Shown: positions 27,174 through 34,943, numbered from the stretch's first letter. The stretch is 51,566 nt of DNA from Ruminococcus sp. (GCA_029060755.1 JAIDTI010000014.1:1-51566), one strand, 5' to 3'. The notes: generated from the sequence alone by a model not told the origin. Numbers and translations: made by a program.

Positions 27174-27722
27174 TTATTCTGATGTTTTTTCTTTTTTGAA
27201 AATGTATTTATTTGTTGTTGAAATGGTCATGACAGCTATAGCTACACCAAGCAAAGCACCGCCTATTATATCAGTAGGGAAATGCACATAGAGATAAAGC
27301 CTTGAAAATGCTATAAGCAAAGCAACCGCAAAAGAGGGTATACCAAGCTTTTTATCATAGTAAAACAGTATTGTTGAAGCAATAAAACTTGACATTGTAT
27401 GTCCCGACGGAAAAGAAAAGTCTTTCGGATTTGCTATAAGCATATTTTCAATATCAATTATCCAGCACGGACGGTCACGCTGAACAATATTCTTTACAAC
27501 AAAATTACCGATAAGCACACCTACAATCATTCCTATAAGCATTGTTATACTGCATTGTTTATACTTTTTTTTTGCAGAAATAATCAAAGCAACGGCTACC
27601 CAGAAAATTCCCATATCTCCGCACATTGTTACTATCGGCATAATATTGTCAAGAAATCCGTTTCTGAGATGCTCACGAACATAGTCAAGCACCATGAAAT
27701 CTATTTCTCTGATTATATCCAT
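27174..27722 (-). CDS. PAP2-family membrane phosphatase
   Basis: A 182-residue polytopic protein with the three phosphatase motifs of the PAP2 superfamily: KNIVQRDRP near residue 77, PSGH near 105, and SRLYLYVHFPTDI near 141-154. Such enzymes remove phosphate from lipid phosphates, most often undecaprenyl diphosphate (a BacA-independent route) or phosphatidyl phosphates. The active site faces outside. It follows the phosphofructokinase gene after 13 bases and is closed by a terminator, so the two form an operon. The link between glycolysis and a lipid phosphatase is not obvious. The exact substrate cannot be read from the sequence. Confidence 0.88.
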   Translation of the reverse strand: MDIIREIDFMVLDYVREHLRNGFLDNIMPIVTMCGDMGIFWVAVALIISAKKKYKQCSITMLIGMIVGVLIGNFVVKNIVQRDRPCWIIDIENMLIANPKDFSFPSGHTMSSFIASTILFYYDKKLGIPSFAVALLIAFSRLYLYVHFPTDIIGGALLGVAIAVMTISTTNKYIFKKEKTSE

Positions 27723-27735
27723 AACTGAAAAATCC

Positions 27736-28953
27736 TCACTTTAATACAGATTCTTTGATTGTAAAATGTTTCGGGATTCCTCTGTCCATGATTATATTGA
27801 GTTCACCCTGAATAAGCGGAAGAAAATACTCCATAGCTGTACGGCTTATATTGTTTCCTGACGCTGTTATAAATTCAGCTGGCAGAAACTTTTCTTTGTT
27901 GGCAATCTCACAAGCATCAGCTGTTTCAACCACAACCGTATACGGCATACTGCTTATTCGGCGGAATACCATTACTTTTCCTGTTTCACCTGCAAGAGCG
28001 TGCTTTACACCCTCTGCTCCTATTAATTCGGATTCGTCAATGTCAGTGCGTGAGCAGATGTGAGAAGAACATCTTTGCATAACATTGAGTTCAATTGAGC
28101 GCACTTTACAGCCAATCTCACTGCGGACGGATTCCTCTAAATATTTTCCTATACCTGAAAGATACTTGTGTCCAAAATTATCAACAACACCTGACTGCAC
28201 ACCTTCAGGAACTTCCATTCCCTCCGATACAGCTACAATTACAGCCTTATGCTTTGCCATTTCATGACGTACATCTTTTATGAATTTTTCAAGTGAAAAC
28301 TCTCTTTCAGGAACATATACAAGGTGCGGAGCTGTTTCACCTAAAGCATGAAGTACCGCACTTGATGCCGTGAGCCAGCCTGCGTGTCGTCCCATTATCT
28401 CAACTATAGTAACAGACGGCATACTATATACAGAACTGTCACGGATAATCTCGTGCATTGTAGTAGCTACATACTTAGCAGCTGAACCAAACCCGGGAGT
28501 ATGGTCTGTTATACACAAGTCATTATCAATTGTTTTCGGAATACCGATAATTTTTATATCAATGGAAATTTCACGGAAATAATCGGATAACTTATTTACT
28601 GTATCCATAGAATCATTTCCACCTATGTAGAAAAATGCTCCGATTTGTCTTTGTATGAGTGTATCAGCAATTTTCTTGTAAACGGTGTCATCTTCTCGCC
28701 AGTCGGGAAGTTTATATCTGCATGAGCCAAGAACTGTAGACGGAGTTTGTCTCAATAATTCTATATCATCATTTGTGCGTATGATAGTTTTCATATCTAT
28801 AAGGTGATTTTCAATAACACCTTCTATGCCGTTGACTGAACCGAAAATAGCATCAATTTCAGGCTTTTTCAGTGACTCTTTAAAAACTCCCACCAATGAA
28901 GCATTTATAGCACAAGTAGGTCCTCCCGACTGTGCAACACATATATTCATCAT
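27736..28953 (-). CDS. pfp: 6-phosphofructokinase, pyrophosphate-type
   Basis: A 405-residue glycolytic enzyme that phosphorylates fructose 6-phosphate. The phosphoryl-donor loop reads GGNDS where ATP enzymes have GGDGS, and the next motif is PKTIDND, whose lysine marks PPi-dependent enzymes instead of the PGTIDND of ATP enzymes. Other family blocks are SGGPTCAIN at the N-terminus, MGRHAGW near residue 190 and SEG near 240. The length is that of the short, clostridial PPi group. With PPi as donor the step is reversible and saves ATP, common in rumen anaerobes. It starts with GGAGG eight bases upstream, behind a perfect promoter, and is co-transcribed with the PAP2 gene. Confidence 0.9.
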   Translation of the reverse strand: MMNICVAQSGGPTCAINASLVGVFKESLKKPEIDAIFGSVNGIEGVIENHLIDMKTIIRTNDDIELLRQTPSTVLGSCRYKLPDWREDDTVYKKIADTLIQRQIGAFFYIGGNDSMDTVNKLSDYFREISIDIKIIGIPKTIDNDLCITDHTPGFGSAAKYVATTMHEIIRDSSVYSMPSVTIVEIMGRHAGWLTASSAVLHALGETAPHLVYVPEREFSLEKFIKDVRHEMAKHKAVIVAVSEGMEVPEGVQSGVVDNFGHKYLSGIGKYLEESVRSEIGCKVRSIELNVMQRCSSHICSRTDIDESELIGAEGVKHALAGETGKVMVFRRISSMPYTVVVETADACEIANKEKFLPAEFITASGNNISRTAMEYFLPLIQGELNIIMDRGIPKHFTIKESVLK

Positions 28954-28991
28954 AAAAAATTCCTCCCAAACGTTAAGTAGATACTGTTTTT

Positions 28992-29020
28992 ATTATACAC
29001 CAAAAATATACGCTTGTCAA
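28992..29020 (-). promoter_or_regulatory. SigA-type promoter for pfp-PAP2
   Basis: TTGACA-N17-TATAAT, a perfect consensus on the minus strand, about 38 bases before the pfp start. Confidence 0.85.
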
Positions 29021-29057
29021 TGTAATTTTAGAGGAATATTTATAATCACGGAAAAAA

Positions 29058-29513
29058 TTACATGATTTTGTTAAAATAGAATCTTCTCACTGCTGTGACA
29101 AGACTGATAAAGAAAATAACTACAATAAGCGTGAAAAATACCTCTGCGCTGAAATATCCTGCTATTATTGCAGAAAAAAGCAGTGGAAAACATACAATTT
29201 TCTGTAATCTCACTCCTGTAAGTTCAGAAATTTTTACAGAACGCTCATCAGTCTCTTTTATGTACATTTTTTTCAATACTTTTTCGCTGTTCAAAGCAAT
29301 AATATATCTTGCAAGGAAAAAAACACATAAAAGTATAAAAGCTAAAAGAACACCTACTTGAAATCCACTGAAAAAGTCGCCGAAAGTTCCGTCAGGTATA
29401 TATTTTTCAAATAATCCTGATACACCGCCCACAAGGTAAATGCTGCCGCATGACATACTAAAAAGTCCCATAGCCCAAAGTCTCTGCTGAATTATTTTTT
29501 TATAGTTTTCCAT
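29058..29513 (-). CDS. multi-pass membrane protein, paralogue of its upstream neighbour
   Basis: A 151-residue protein with four predicted membrane segments and a central cytoplasmic stretch, MYIKETDERSVKISELTG. I do not recognise a characterised family. It aligns along its whole length with the 150-residue protein at 29541-29993 (shared starts MENYKK, the PDG-FGDFF-GFQ block and the IAGYFSAEVFFTL block), so the pair arose by tandem duplication. It is third in an operon headed by an XRE-type regulator. Similar regulator plus small membrane protein pairs are frequent in Firmicutes and often respond to envelope stress or antimicrobial peptides, but nothing here proves that. Confidence 0.78.
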   Translation of the reverse strand: MENYKKIIQQRLWAMGLFSMSCGSIYLVGGVSGLFEKYIPDGTFGDFFSGFQVGVLLAFILLCVFFLARYIIALNSEKVLKKMYIKETDERSVKISELTGVRLQKIVCFPLLFSAIIAGYFSAEVFFTLIVVIFFISLVTAVRRFYFNKIM

Positions 29514-29540
29514 AATAATAACCTCCAGTTTGTAAACAGA

Positions 29541-29993
29541 TTACATATTTTTGCAGAAATATAAACTTCTTGCCCAAGTCACAACAGTGATAAATAAAAT
29601 AATGGCAAGGAGTGTAAAAAATACCTCTGCACTGAAATATCCTGCTATAAAAGTAGCCAAAAGAATGGGAGCAATTATGGAATTATAAAGTTTTGCCCCT
29701 GTCATTTCTGATATTTTTACATTACGCTCATCTGTTTCTTTTATATATATTTCTTTAAGTTTTTTCTCATCTTTCAGTACAGCACCAATATAAGCCATTG
29801 AAGCAATGAACCACATAGCCAATGCCATAAACACACCAATCTGAAAGCCGTCGAAAAAGTCACCGAAATCTCCGTCAGGCTTATACTTTGACAAATAACC
29901 CTGCTGACCTATCATAAATATGGCACTGCCTAAACAAAGCATTATTGCTTTTAATGAAATTTTCTGTTGCATCATCTTTTTGTAGTTTTCCAT
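29541..29993 (-). CDS. multi-pass membrane protein, paralogue of its downstream neighbour
   Basis: A 150-residue protein with four predicted membrane segments and the cytoplasmic block YIKETDERNVKISEMTG, nearly identical to that of the next gene. It starts 16 bases after the XRE-type regulator and is followed by its paralogue after 27 bases. Each copy keeps a good ribosome site. The conserved KETDER stretch between segments two and three is probably the functional core, as the membrane parts have drifted more. No function is known to me. Confidence 0.78.
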   Translation of the reverse strand: MENYKKMMQQKISLKAIMLCLGSAIFMIGQQGYLSKYKPDGDFGDFFDGFQIGVFMALAMWFIASMAYIGAVLKDEKKLKEIYIKETDERNVKISEMTGAKLYNSIIAPILLATFIAGYFSAEVFFTLLAIILFITVVTWARSLYFCKNM

Positions 29994-30009
29994 AATAAAT
30001 TACCTCCGA

Positions 30010-30210
30010 TTATTCAATATCAGAGAAGTCAAATACTTCTTCGATAGTAAGATTGAAATAACGTGCGATTTTGTACGCAAGAACAAGTGAAGCTGTATAT
30101 TTTTCACATTCAAGTGATGTGATAGTCTGCCTTGTAACATCAACAGCCGTCGCAAGTTCGTCCTGTGAGATTTTATGTTGTTTTCTCAACTCCTTGATTT
30201 TTGTCTTCAT
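30010..30210 (-). CDS. XRE-family (Cro/C1-type) transcriptional regulator
   Basis: A 66-residue protein that is a complete helix-turn-helix domain of the XRE type: KIKELRKQHKISQDELA, the recognition helix region VTRQTITSLECEKY, and SLVLAYKIARYFNLTIEEVF. No sensor domain is present, which fits the small YozG/immR-like repressors. It heads an operon with two paralogous membrane proteins. Its promoter is covered by three repeats at 23-base spacing, so it very probably represses itself and the operon. The ribosome site is AAGGTGA, four bases before the ATG. Confidence 0.92.
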   Translation of the reverse strand: MKTKIKELRKQHKISQDELATAVDVTRQTITSLECEKYTASLVLAYKIARYFNLTIEEVFDFSDIE

Positions 30211-30232
30211 TCAATCACCTTTCTTTTTTGCT

Positions 30233-30292
30233 AAGTTAACTTTGCAATTTTAGTATAGCACGCTTTGCAGAATTTGTCAAGTATACTTTGCA
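30233..30292. promoter_or_regulatory. three operator-like repeats over the XRE operon promoter
   Basis: On the minus strand TGCAAAG occurs three times at exactly 23-base steps (the plus-strand CTTTGCA copies start at 30240, 30263 and 30286). Two of them continue as the palindromes AAGTTAACTT (30233-30242) and AAGTATACTT (30279-30288). The first copy overlaps the -35 box, the second the spacer, and the third the likely transcription start. Confidence 0.7.
30252..30280 (-). promoter_or_regulatory. SigA-type promoter for the XRE operon
   Basis: TTGACA-N17-TATACT on the minus strand, about 42 bases before the XRE start codon, embedded in the three operator-like repeats. Confidence 0.82.
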
Positions 30293-30319
30293 AAATCAGA
30301 TATATTTTTTTATTTTAAC

Positions 30320-30351
30320 AAAAAAAGTTCCTCTGAACTTAATCAGAGGAA
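30320..30351 (-). terminator. rho-independent terminator after the lipoprotein transpeptidase
   Basis: Eight-base stem TTCCTCTG/CAGAGGAA with an eight-base loop, then C and seven T on the minus strand, seven bases after the stop. Confidence 0.9.
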
Positions 30352-30358
30352 TACAAAT

Positions 30359-31909
30359 TCAATTATTTACAACGCAGTTGACAATACCCTGATAAAGCGG
30401 TGCAGAGTGACTTGCAAAGCTGTAGCCGAAAGCCTGCGGGTTGCGTATTTGTGTTACAATTATGTATGAATCATTGTAGTTGCTGTAGTCGTCGTATCTT
30501 TTTGAGCCGTTGTCGTCATTTTTCTTTAAAGCACCTGTAATATAGAGGAAATCGCCCTCCCATGTTTCAGCAGTACCCGTTTTTGCATAGAAACTATAGC
30601 CGGCAGGAATTGAAATTCCAAGTCCTGCACCTACACCCGTCATGCCGTCAAGAAGATTCTGTCTGTATTCTTGTGGTATAGTTCCGATTACATCATGGTC
30701 TTTTGTGCCTGATTTTATAATGGTACTGCAATCATTTGTATCAACAATATTTTTGATAGTGAACGGCTTTACCATATCACCAAAAACAGCTTCACGTCCT
30801 AATGCCGCAAGATAAAGCGGACAAGTCATAACATACGACTGACCAAATGAAGAACGTCGCAAATCGTCATTGCAGTAAATTTCAATATTATTGCTGATTG
30901 TACCGAAATCGCACTCAATAGGACTTACAAAATGGAAAATGCTTTCAAGGTCTTTAAGTACATCATCTTTACCAATATTATCAAACGAATGTGCAAAGAA
31001 GATATTGCTTGAATTTACAAATGCTGAATTAAGACTTCTCTGCATAGGATAACCGCCATTTGTCTTGCTGTCCCAGTTTACAATTGATACACCGTCATAA
31101 AACCACTCGCCCTCATCATAAAGGGAGTGCATTTCGTGCTTATCGGAAATAACTTCTGACATTATCTTAAAGCATGAACCCGGTGGGAAATTCTGAAAAC
31201 ACTTGTTTCCGTAGTAACCCCATGCTAAATCCTGTTCTGTTTTTACTCCATAGTAATCATCAGGATTATATGACGGATAGGAAACTTGCGCCATGATTGA
31301 GCCGTCACTTCTCATTACAACAGCAGAACCGATAATTCCCATACTGTCCATGTAGTTATATATAGCGTTCTGGATTTTTGCATCATAAGTAAGCTGTATT
31401 GACTGTCCTGTCTTTGTACTACCTACAGGTGTGGGATTTTCAACTCTCAACTGCTTATCGTATGTAAGGTCAAGTCCCTCTGACATCTCATTCAGCACAT
31501 TTGCAAATGCAACTTTATTTGAATCATTTGTCATGCGCTCCTCTTTGCCGTCCGCACCTTTAGAACTGAACATAAGAAGTTCACCGTTTGCATCATAAAG
31601 ATTGCCACGCATAACAGACGGTACTTTCTGCGTTGTAGTTGCTGTTGTTGTGGTTGTTGCAGTTGTTGATTGTGCTGTAGTAGTAGTTGTCATTTTTGTT
31701 GTTGCAATTGCAGGTACAGCAGAACTATCTGTAGTAACTTCCGACTTGTTTATCTCAAGCTTTGAACTGTCTGCATTTCCGCTGGAAGATGTTGTATTTT
31801 CTGTTGCAGGTGGCTGTTGCACGTGACTTATAACATCTCCACACGACTGCAACGCTAAAACTGACATAAGACATAATGATGTCAGTAACTTTTTTCTTTT
31901 ATTTTTCAT
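30359..31909 (-). CDS. lipoprotein class B penicillin-binding protein (transpeptidase domain)
   Basis: A 516-residue predicted lipoprotein: signal peptide ending LQSC (cysteine near 23), a Thr-rich linker (about 60-95), then a transpeptidase domain with SCFK near residue 248, SSN near 297 and KTGTAE near 445. All catalytic residues of a D,D-transpeptidase are present. Unlike usual class B enzymes, it is tethered by a lipid and a flexible linker instead of a membrane helix, and it lacks a pedestal domain. It is a second, divergent relative of the PBP at 85-1449. It has its own perfect promoter and terminator, so it is a single-gene unit. It may be a specialised wall enzyme or a low-affinity beta-lactam target. 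Confidence 0.88.
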   Translation of the reverse strand: MKNKRKKLLTSLCLMSVLALQSCGDVISHVQQPPATENTTSSSGNADSSKLEINKSEVTTDSSAVPAIATTKMTTTTTAQSTTATTTTTATTTQKVPSVMRGNLYDANGELLMFSSKGADGKEERMTNDSNKVAFANVLNEMSEGLDLTYDKQLRVENPTPVGSTKTGQSIQLTYDAKIQNAIYNYMDSMGIIGSAVVMRSDGSIMAQVSYPSYNPDDYYGVKTEQDLAWGYYGNKCFQNFPPGSCFKIMSEVISDKHEMHSLYDEGEWFYDGVSIVNWDSKTNGGYPMQRSLNSAFVNSSNIFFAHSFDNIGKDDVLKDLESIFHFVSPIECDFGTISNNIEIYCNDDLRRSSFGQSYVMTCPLYLAALGREAVFGDMVKPFTIKNIVDTNDCSTIIKSGTKDHDVIGTIPQEYRQNLLDGMTGVGAGLGISIPAGYSFYAKTGTAETWEGDFLYITGALKKNDDNGSKRYDDYSNYNDSYIIVTQIRNPQAFGYSFASHSAPLYQGIVNCVVNN

Positions 31910-31947
31910 AAAAATTCTGTCCTTCCTGAAAAATGTATCTGTTAATA

Positions 31948-31976
31948 ATTATATATCATTTTTGCTGTTATGTCAA
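31948..31976 (-). promoter_or_regulatory. SigA-type promoter for the lipoprotein transpeptidase
   Basis: TTGACA-N17-TATAAT, a perfect consensus on the minus strand, about 38 bases before the start codon. Confidence 0.83.
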
Positions 31977-32069
31977 TATCCAAAAAAAAATTTGATTTTA
32001 TTCTGTTTTTCGGCATTTTATATAATAATTAAGAATATATATATAATAAATGCCTGAAGGAGAAAAAAT

Positions 32070-33221
32070 ATGAAAAAGTTAATAATTTTATCAGCAATAT
32101 CAATCATTATGTTTACTTCCTGCTCCATTGAAACTGAGATAAGTCCGTCTGAATCAATCCCCGATTCTTTTCAGATGCAGACCGAATCACAATTCACACC
32201 CGACAAGCAAAATGGATATACTCCGCTTAATTTCACAAATCAGGTTGGCTTGTGGCTTCCGTATATGAACTTTGAAAACTATATGTACAACCAGTCCGAA
32301 AGCGAATACAGGGAAAATATAAAAAAAATCCTTGCTGATGCAAAAGCAGAGGACATAAACACAATATATTTTCACGTTCACCCTAATGGTGATGCTTATT
32401 ATAAGTCCGAAGTATTCCCGAAAGGTACGTATTATACGGGCGACTATGACCCTTTGCAGATTATGCTTGATGAAGCGCACAATATGGGAATATCTGTTCA
32501 TGCGTGGATTAATCCGTTGAGGTTGCAGACTATTGAACAGATGCAGAATCTGCCTGATGATTTTATAGTCAAACAGTGGATTAACGAAAGCAGTCCGAAA
32601 GTCAAGATTGTCAACAATCGCTGGTATCTCAATCCTGCTTATGATGATGTAATACAGCTTGTGAGCGAAAGTGCAAGGGAAATCATCAATAATTATGATG
32701 TTGACGGCGTACAGATAGACGACTATTTCTATCCCACAACTGATACTGATTTTGATATTGAAGCCTTTGAATCAAGTGACAGCACCGACTTGTCACAATG
32801 GCGACAGGATAATATAACAAAAATGGTCAAGTCTCTGCATGATACTGTAAAAAACAGTGACAGACATCTTAAATTCGGCGTAAGTCCGCAAGGAAACATC
32901 AATGCAAACTATAATACACAATATGCTGATGTGAAATTGTGGGCGGGTACAGAGGGATATGCCGATTATATAATACCGCAGATTTACTACGGATTTGAAA
33001 ATGAAACCTGCCCATTTGAGCCGACTTTGAGAGCGTGGGAGAATCTCACAAATGAAAATGTATCACTTATCATAGGGCTTGCGGAGTATAAAACAGGTGA
33101 GGAGGACAAATGGGCAGGTGAAGCAGGCAAAAATGAATGGATTGACAATCCCGATATAATTCAACAGCAGATTGAACTTGTGAAAGATTCATCTGCGGAC
33201 GGTTACGCACTTTACAGATAA
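32070..33221 (+). CDS. lipoprotein glycoside hydrolase-like protein, GHL10/YngK (DUF187) type
   Basis: A 383-residue predicted lipoprotein with signal peptide ending FTSC (cysteine near 18). The rest is a TIM-barrel of the GHL10 group: GLWLPYMNFE at the first strand, INTIYFHVHPNGDA, GISVHAWINPLR, WYLNPAYDDV, the acidic VDGVQIDDYFYP, FGVSPQGN, and DYIIPQIYYGF. Members cleave or bind wall or other glycans outside the cell; the exact substrate is uncertain. GAAGGAG lies seven bases before the ATG. Upstream TATAAT boxes at 32021 and 32042 have no good -35 box. The frame ends right after the last barrel strand (GYALYR), a few residues earlier than usual, and only two bases from the stop of the convergent membrane-protein gene. 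Confidence 0.85.
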   Translation: MKKLIILSAISIIMFTSCSIETEISPSESIPDSFQMQTESQFTPDKQNGYTPLNFTNQVGLWLPYMNFENYMYNQSESEYRENIKKILADAKAEDINTIYFHVHPNGDAYYKSEVFPKGTYYTGDYDPLQIMLDEAHNMGISVHAWINPLRLQTIEQMQNLPDDFIVKQWINESSPKVKIVNNRWYLNPAYDDVIQLVSESAREIINNYDVDGVQIDDYFYPTTDTDFDIEAFESSDSTDLSQWRQDNITKMVKSLHDTVKNSDRHLKFGVSPQGNINANYNTQYADVKLWAGTEGYADYIIPQIYYGFENETCPFEPTLRAWENLTNENVSLIIGLAEYKTGEEDKWAGEAGKNEWIDNPDIIQQQIELVKDSSADGYALYR

Positions 33222-33223
33222 TA

Positions 33224-33556
33224 CTAACTATTACAATAGATTAATACAGTAATAAGTGCAAGAATTACTGCAATTATTCCTGAAATCAGCCATATTTTCT
33301 GTTTTGAAACATTACGCTTTTTCATTACAAATACAGCTAAATATACAAGCTGATATATAAGGCATATCGGAATTACAGGATAATAACACAATAAAAGCGT
33401 CATAAAAATTATACCGTTTGTAAAAGCATTAAAGCCGTATGATGTGACGAATATAAAACCAAATCCGAAGAAAGCTGAACACACACCATAAAGCAGAACA
33501 AAAACATATGGTGCAAAAGAGAGTATAAGTATTATTTTTGGAATCTTGTTTTTCAT
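33224..33556 (-). CDS. small membrane protein, tandem family member 4
   Basis: A 110-residue protein with three predicted membrane segments. I do not know the family. It shares with its three upstream neighbours the blocks KIPKIILILSFAPY-FVLLYG, SAFFGF, YGF-AF and PVIP-CLIYQLVYL. The start at 33556 has AGGGTGA upstream; a longer frame to 33634 would run into the next gene. It is the last of four genes in one run, and its stop is two bases from the convergent GHL10 gene, so the two transcripts must share a terminator or overlap. The first 75 bases are nearly identical in DNA to the starts of the genes at 33571 and 33915, a sign of recent duplication. Confidence 0.75.
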   Translation of the reverse strand: MKNKIPKIILILSFAPYVFVLLYGVCSAFFGFGFIFVTSYGFNAFTNGIIFMTLLLCYYPVIPICLIYQLVYLAVFVMKKRNVSKQKIWLISGIIAVILALITVLIYCNS

Positions 33557-33570
33557 ATAAATCACCCTCT

Positions 33571-33900
33571 CTAAAAATGTATAAAAGATACAGCAATAAT
33601 TATGAGAATCAATGCAATAACAGAGGAAATCCATAAAACAGTCTTTTTCGGGACGTTATGCCTGTTCTTTATTATAAGCACTGTTAAGTATACAAGCTGA
33701 TATATAAGACATATTGGAATTACAGGAAAGTAACATAACAAAATCGTCATAATAATTATACTGTCACTGAATCCCTGAAATCCATATGATGTAGCGAAAA
33801 ATTCAAATCCGAAGAAAGCTGAATACACACCATAAAGCAGAACAAAAGCATAGGGTATAAAAGAGAGTATCAGTATTATTTTTGGTATCTTCTTTTTCAT
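33571..33900 (-). CDS. small membrane protein, tandem family member 3
   Basis: A 109-residue, three-segment membrane protein, closest to the downstream copy at 33224-33556 (about two residues in three identical by eye). The same family blocks are present: FIPYAFVLLYG, SAFFGF, YGFQGF and PVIPICLIYQLVYL. The ATG at 33900 is five bases after GGTGGGAG; the GTG four codons before it overlaps that site and is unlikely. Gaps to its neighbours are about 14 bases. The function is unknown; a small hydrophobic protein in a multigene array could be an immunity or envelope-stress protein, which is a guess. Confidence 0.75.
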   Translation of the reverse strand: MKKKIPKIILILSFIPYAFVLLYGVYSAFFGFEFFATSYGFQGFSDSIIIMTILLCYFPVIPICLIYQLVYLTVLIIKNRHNVPKKTVLWISSVIALILIIIAVSFIHF

Positions 33901-33914
33901 ATAATCTCCCACCT

Positions 33915-34451
33915 TTACAAGTAAAATATTTCACGCAGTTTTGAAATCGGATTTTTTATAGTATGCTTTTTAATTATTAAGCTGATTAAACATACTAACT
34001 GATAAGCAAGGCATGGTGGAATTACAGGATAAAAGCATAAATATTTAGTTTCCTCAACCACTGCTTCACAAAAAGCATTAACGCCGTAAATTGTATGACC
34101 TATATCCCTGAACCCTGCAAAAGCTGAATATATGCCATAAATTAAAACAAATGTGTAAGGAAGAAATGAAATCAATAAAACTATTTTTTTAATAATCTTT
34201 AAAGTATTGTCCTCTATATTACATTTTCTTTTCAGAAAATATGCTGTCTGATAAATCAGGCAGACAGGAATTACAGGAATACTGCATAATATCCACAGTG
34301 CCAGAATAATGGTGCCGACAAACGCTTCAAATCCATAAACTGTACTAAAAAACGTAAAACCTGCAAAAGCTGAATACACACCATAAAGCAGAACAAAAGC
34401 ATATGGTGCAAAAGAAAGTATAAGTATTATTTTCGGAATCTTCTTTTTCAT
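33915..34451 (-). CDS. small membrane protein, tandem family member 2, internally duplicated
   Basis: A 178-residue protein that contains the family unit twice. Unit one (about 1-88) and unit two (about 89-178) each carry LSFAPY/LSFLPY-FVL-YG-YSAFAGF, a YG-AF block and a CxxPVIPxCL-YQ block. It therefore looks like an in-frame fusion of two tandem copies with loss of the stop and start between them. About six membrane segments are expected. The ATG at 34451 follows GGGGTGA; a GTG three codons earlier is possible. Its first unit is nearly identical in DNA to the starts of members 3 and 4. Confidence 0.75.
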   Translation of the reverse strand: MKKKIPKIILILSFAPYAFVLLYGVYSAFAGFTFFSTVYGFEAFVGTIILALWILCSIPVIPVCLIYQTAYFLKRKCNIEDNTLKIIKKIVLLISFLPYTFVLIYGIYSAFAGFRDIGHTIYGVNAFCEAVVEETKYLCFYPVIPPCLAYQLVCLISLIIKKHTIKNPISKLREIFYL

Positions 34452-34463
34452 ATAAATCACCCC

Positions 34464-34808
34464 TTAAGGAGAATCCCATTGCGATAAAAGTTTGAGCAGA
34501 AATACTGTAAGCAGGCTAAAAATTATTACTGCTGATACAACAGCCAGTATTTTTGCTGTCTTTTCAGAAATATTCAGCTTTTTCAGCATTAAATTAATAA
34601 CAATTCCCGCATGAAATGCAACAGATAACGGAATTACAGGGAATATAGCACCAAGTGTCAACAGCGTAACAAGAAAGTAAATTGAAAACGAACTGAAAAA
34701 ACCGTATTGAGAAGCAACCCTGATAGCTAAAATGACAGGAATTATAAATAATATGCAGTATGGCACGACTGATAAGACTGATACAACTTTAACTATTTTC
34801 TTTTTCAT
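34464..34808 (-). CDS. small membrane protein, tandem family member 1 (most divergent)
   Basis: A 114-residue protein with three predicted membrane segments. It keeps the family skeleton MKKKI-K, LSVVPY, YGFF and FPVIPLS but has drifted strongly from the other three. The ATG at 34808 follows AGAGGGGA; a longer frame to 34838 has no ribosome site. It is the first gene of the array, with two nested inverted repeats about 60 bases upstream (34867-34893) that could be a regulator site. No function is known. Confidence 0.72.
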   Translation of the reverse strand: MKKKIVKVVSVLSVVPYCILFIIPVILAIRVASQYGFFSSFSIYFLVTLLTLGAIFPVIPLSVAFHAGIVINLMLKKLNISEKTAKILAVVSAVIIFSLLTVFLLKLLSQWDSP

Positions 34809-34866
34809 GCAAATCCCCTCTTTTGTATATTTTACCATAAATATACATCAAAAGAAAGATGATAAA

Positions 34867-34893
34867 TGTCACTAAATAAGTGACAAATGTCAC
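34867..34893. promoter_or_regulatory. nested GTGACA/TGTCAC inverted repeats upstream of the membrane-protein array
   Basis: TGTCACT and AGTGACA pair across five bases (34867-34885), and GTGACA and TGTCAC pair across two bases (34880-34893). The two palindromes share one arm. They lie between the terminator of the radical SAM gene and the first array gene. This is the form of a regulator operator; the protein is unknown. Confidence 0.45.
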
Positions 34894-34920
34894 AAAAAAG
34901 AACTCCTGAAAAGGAGTTCT
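34894..34920 (-). terminator. rho-independent terminator after the radical SAM gene
   Basis: Eight-base stem AGAACTCC/GGAGTTCT with a six-base loop, then five to six T on the minus strand. It is also T-rich on the plus side. It lies 23 bases after the radical SAM stop. Confidence 0.88.
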
Positions 34921-34943
34921 CTTTTGTTTAAGGAGTATATATT

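Noticed and set aside
29020-29063. Ten-base inverted repeat ATGTAATTTT/AAAATTACAT between the membrane-protein operon and pfp, considered as a terminator.
   Set aside because: The stem is almost all A-T, the loop is 24 bases, and no T-tract follows on the minus strand; the -35 box of pfp begins there instead.
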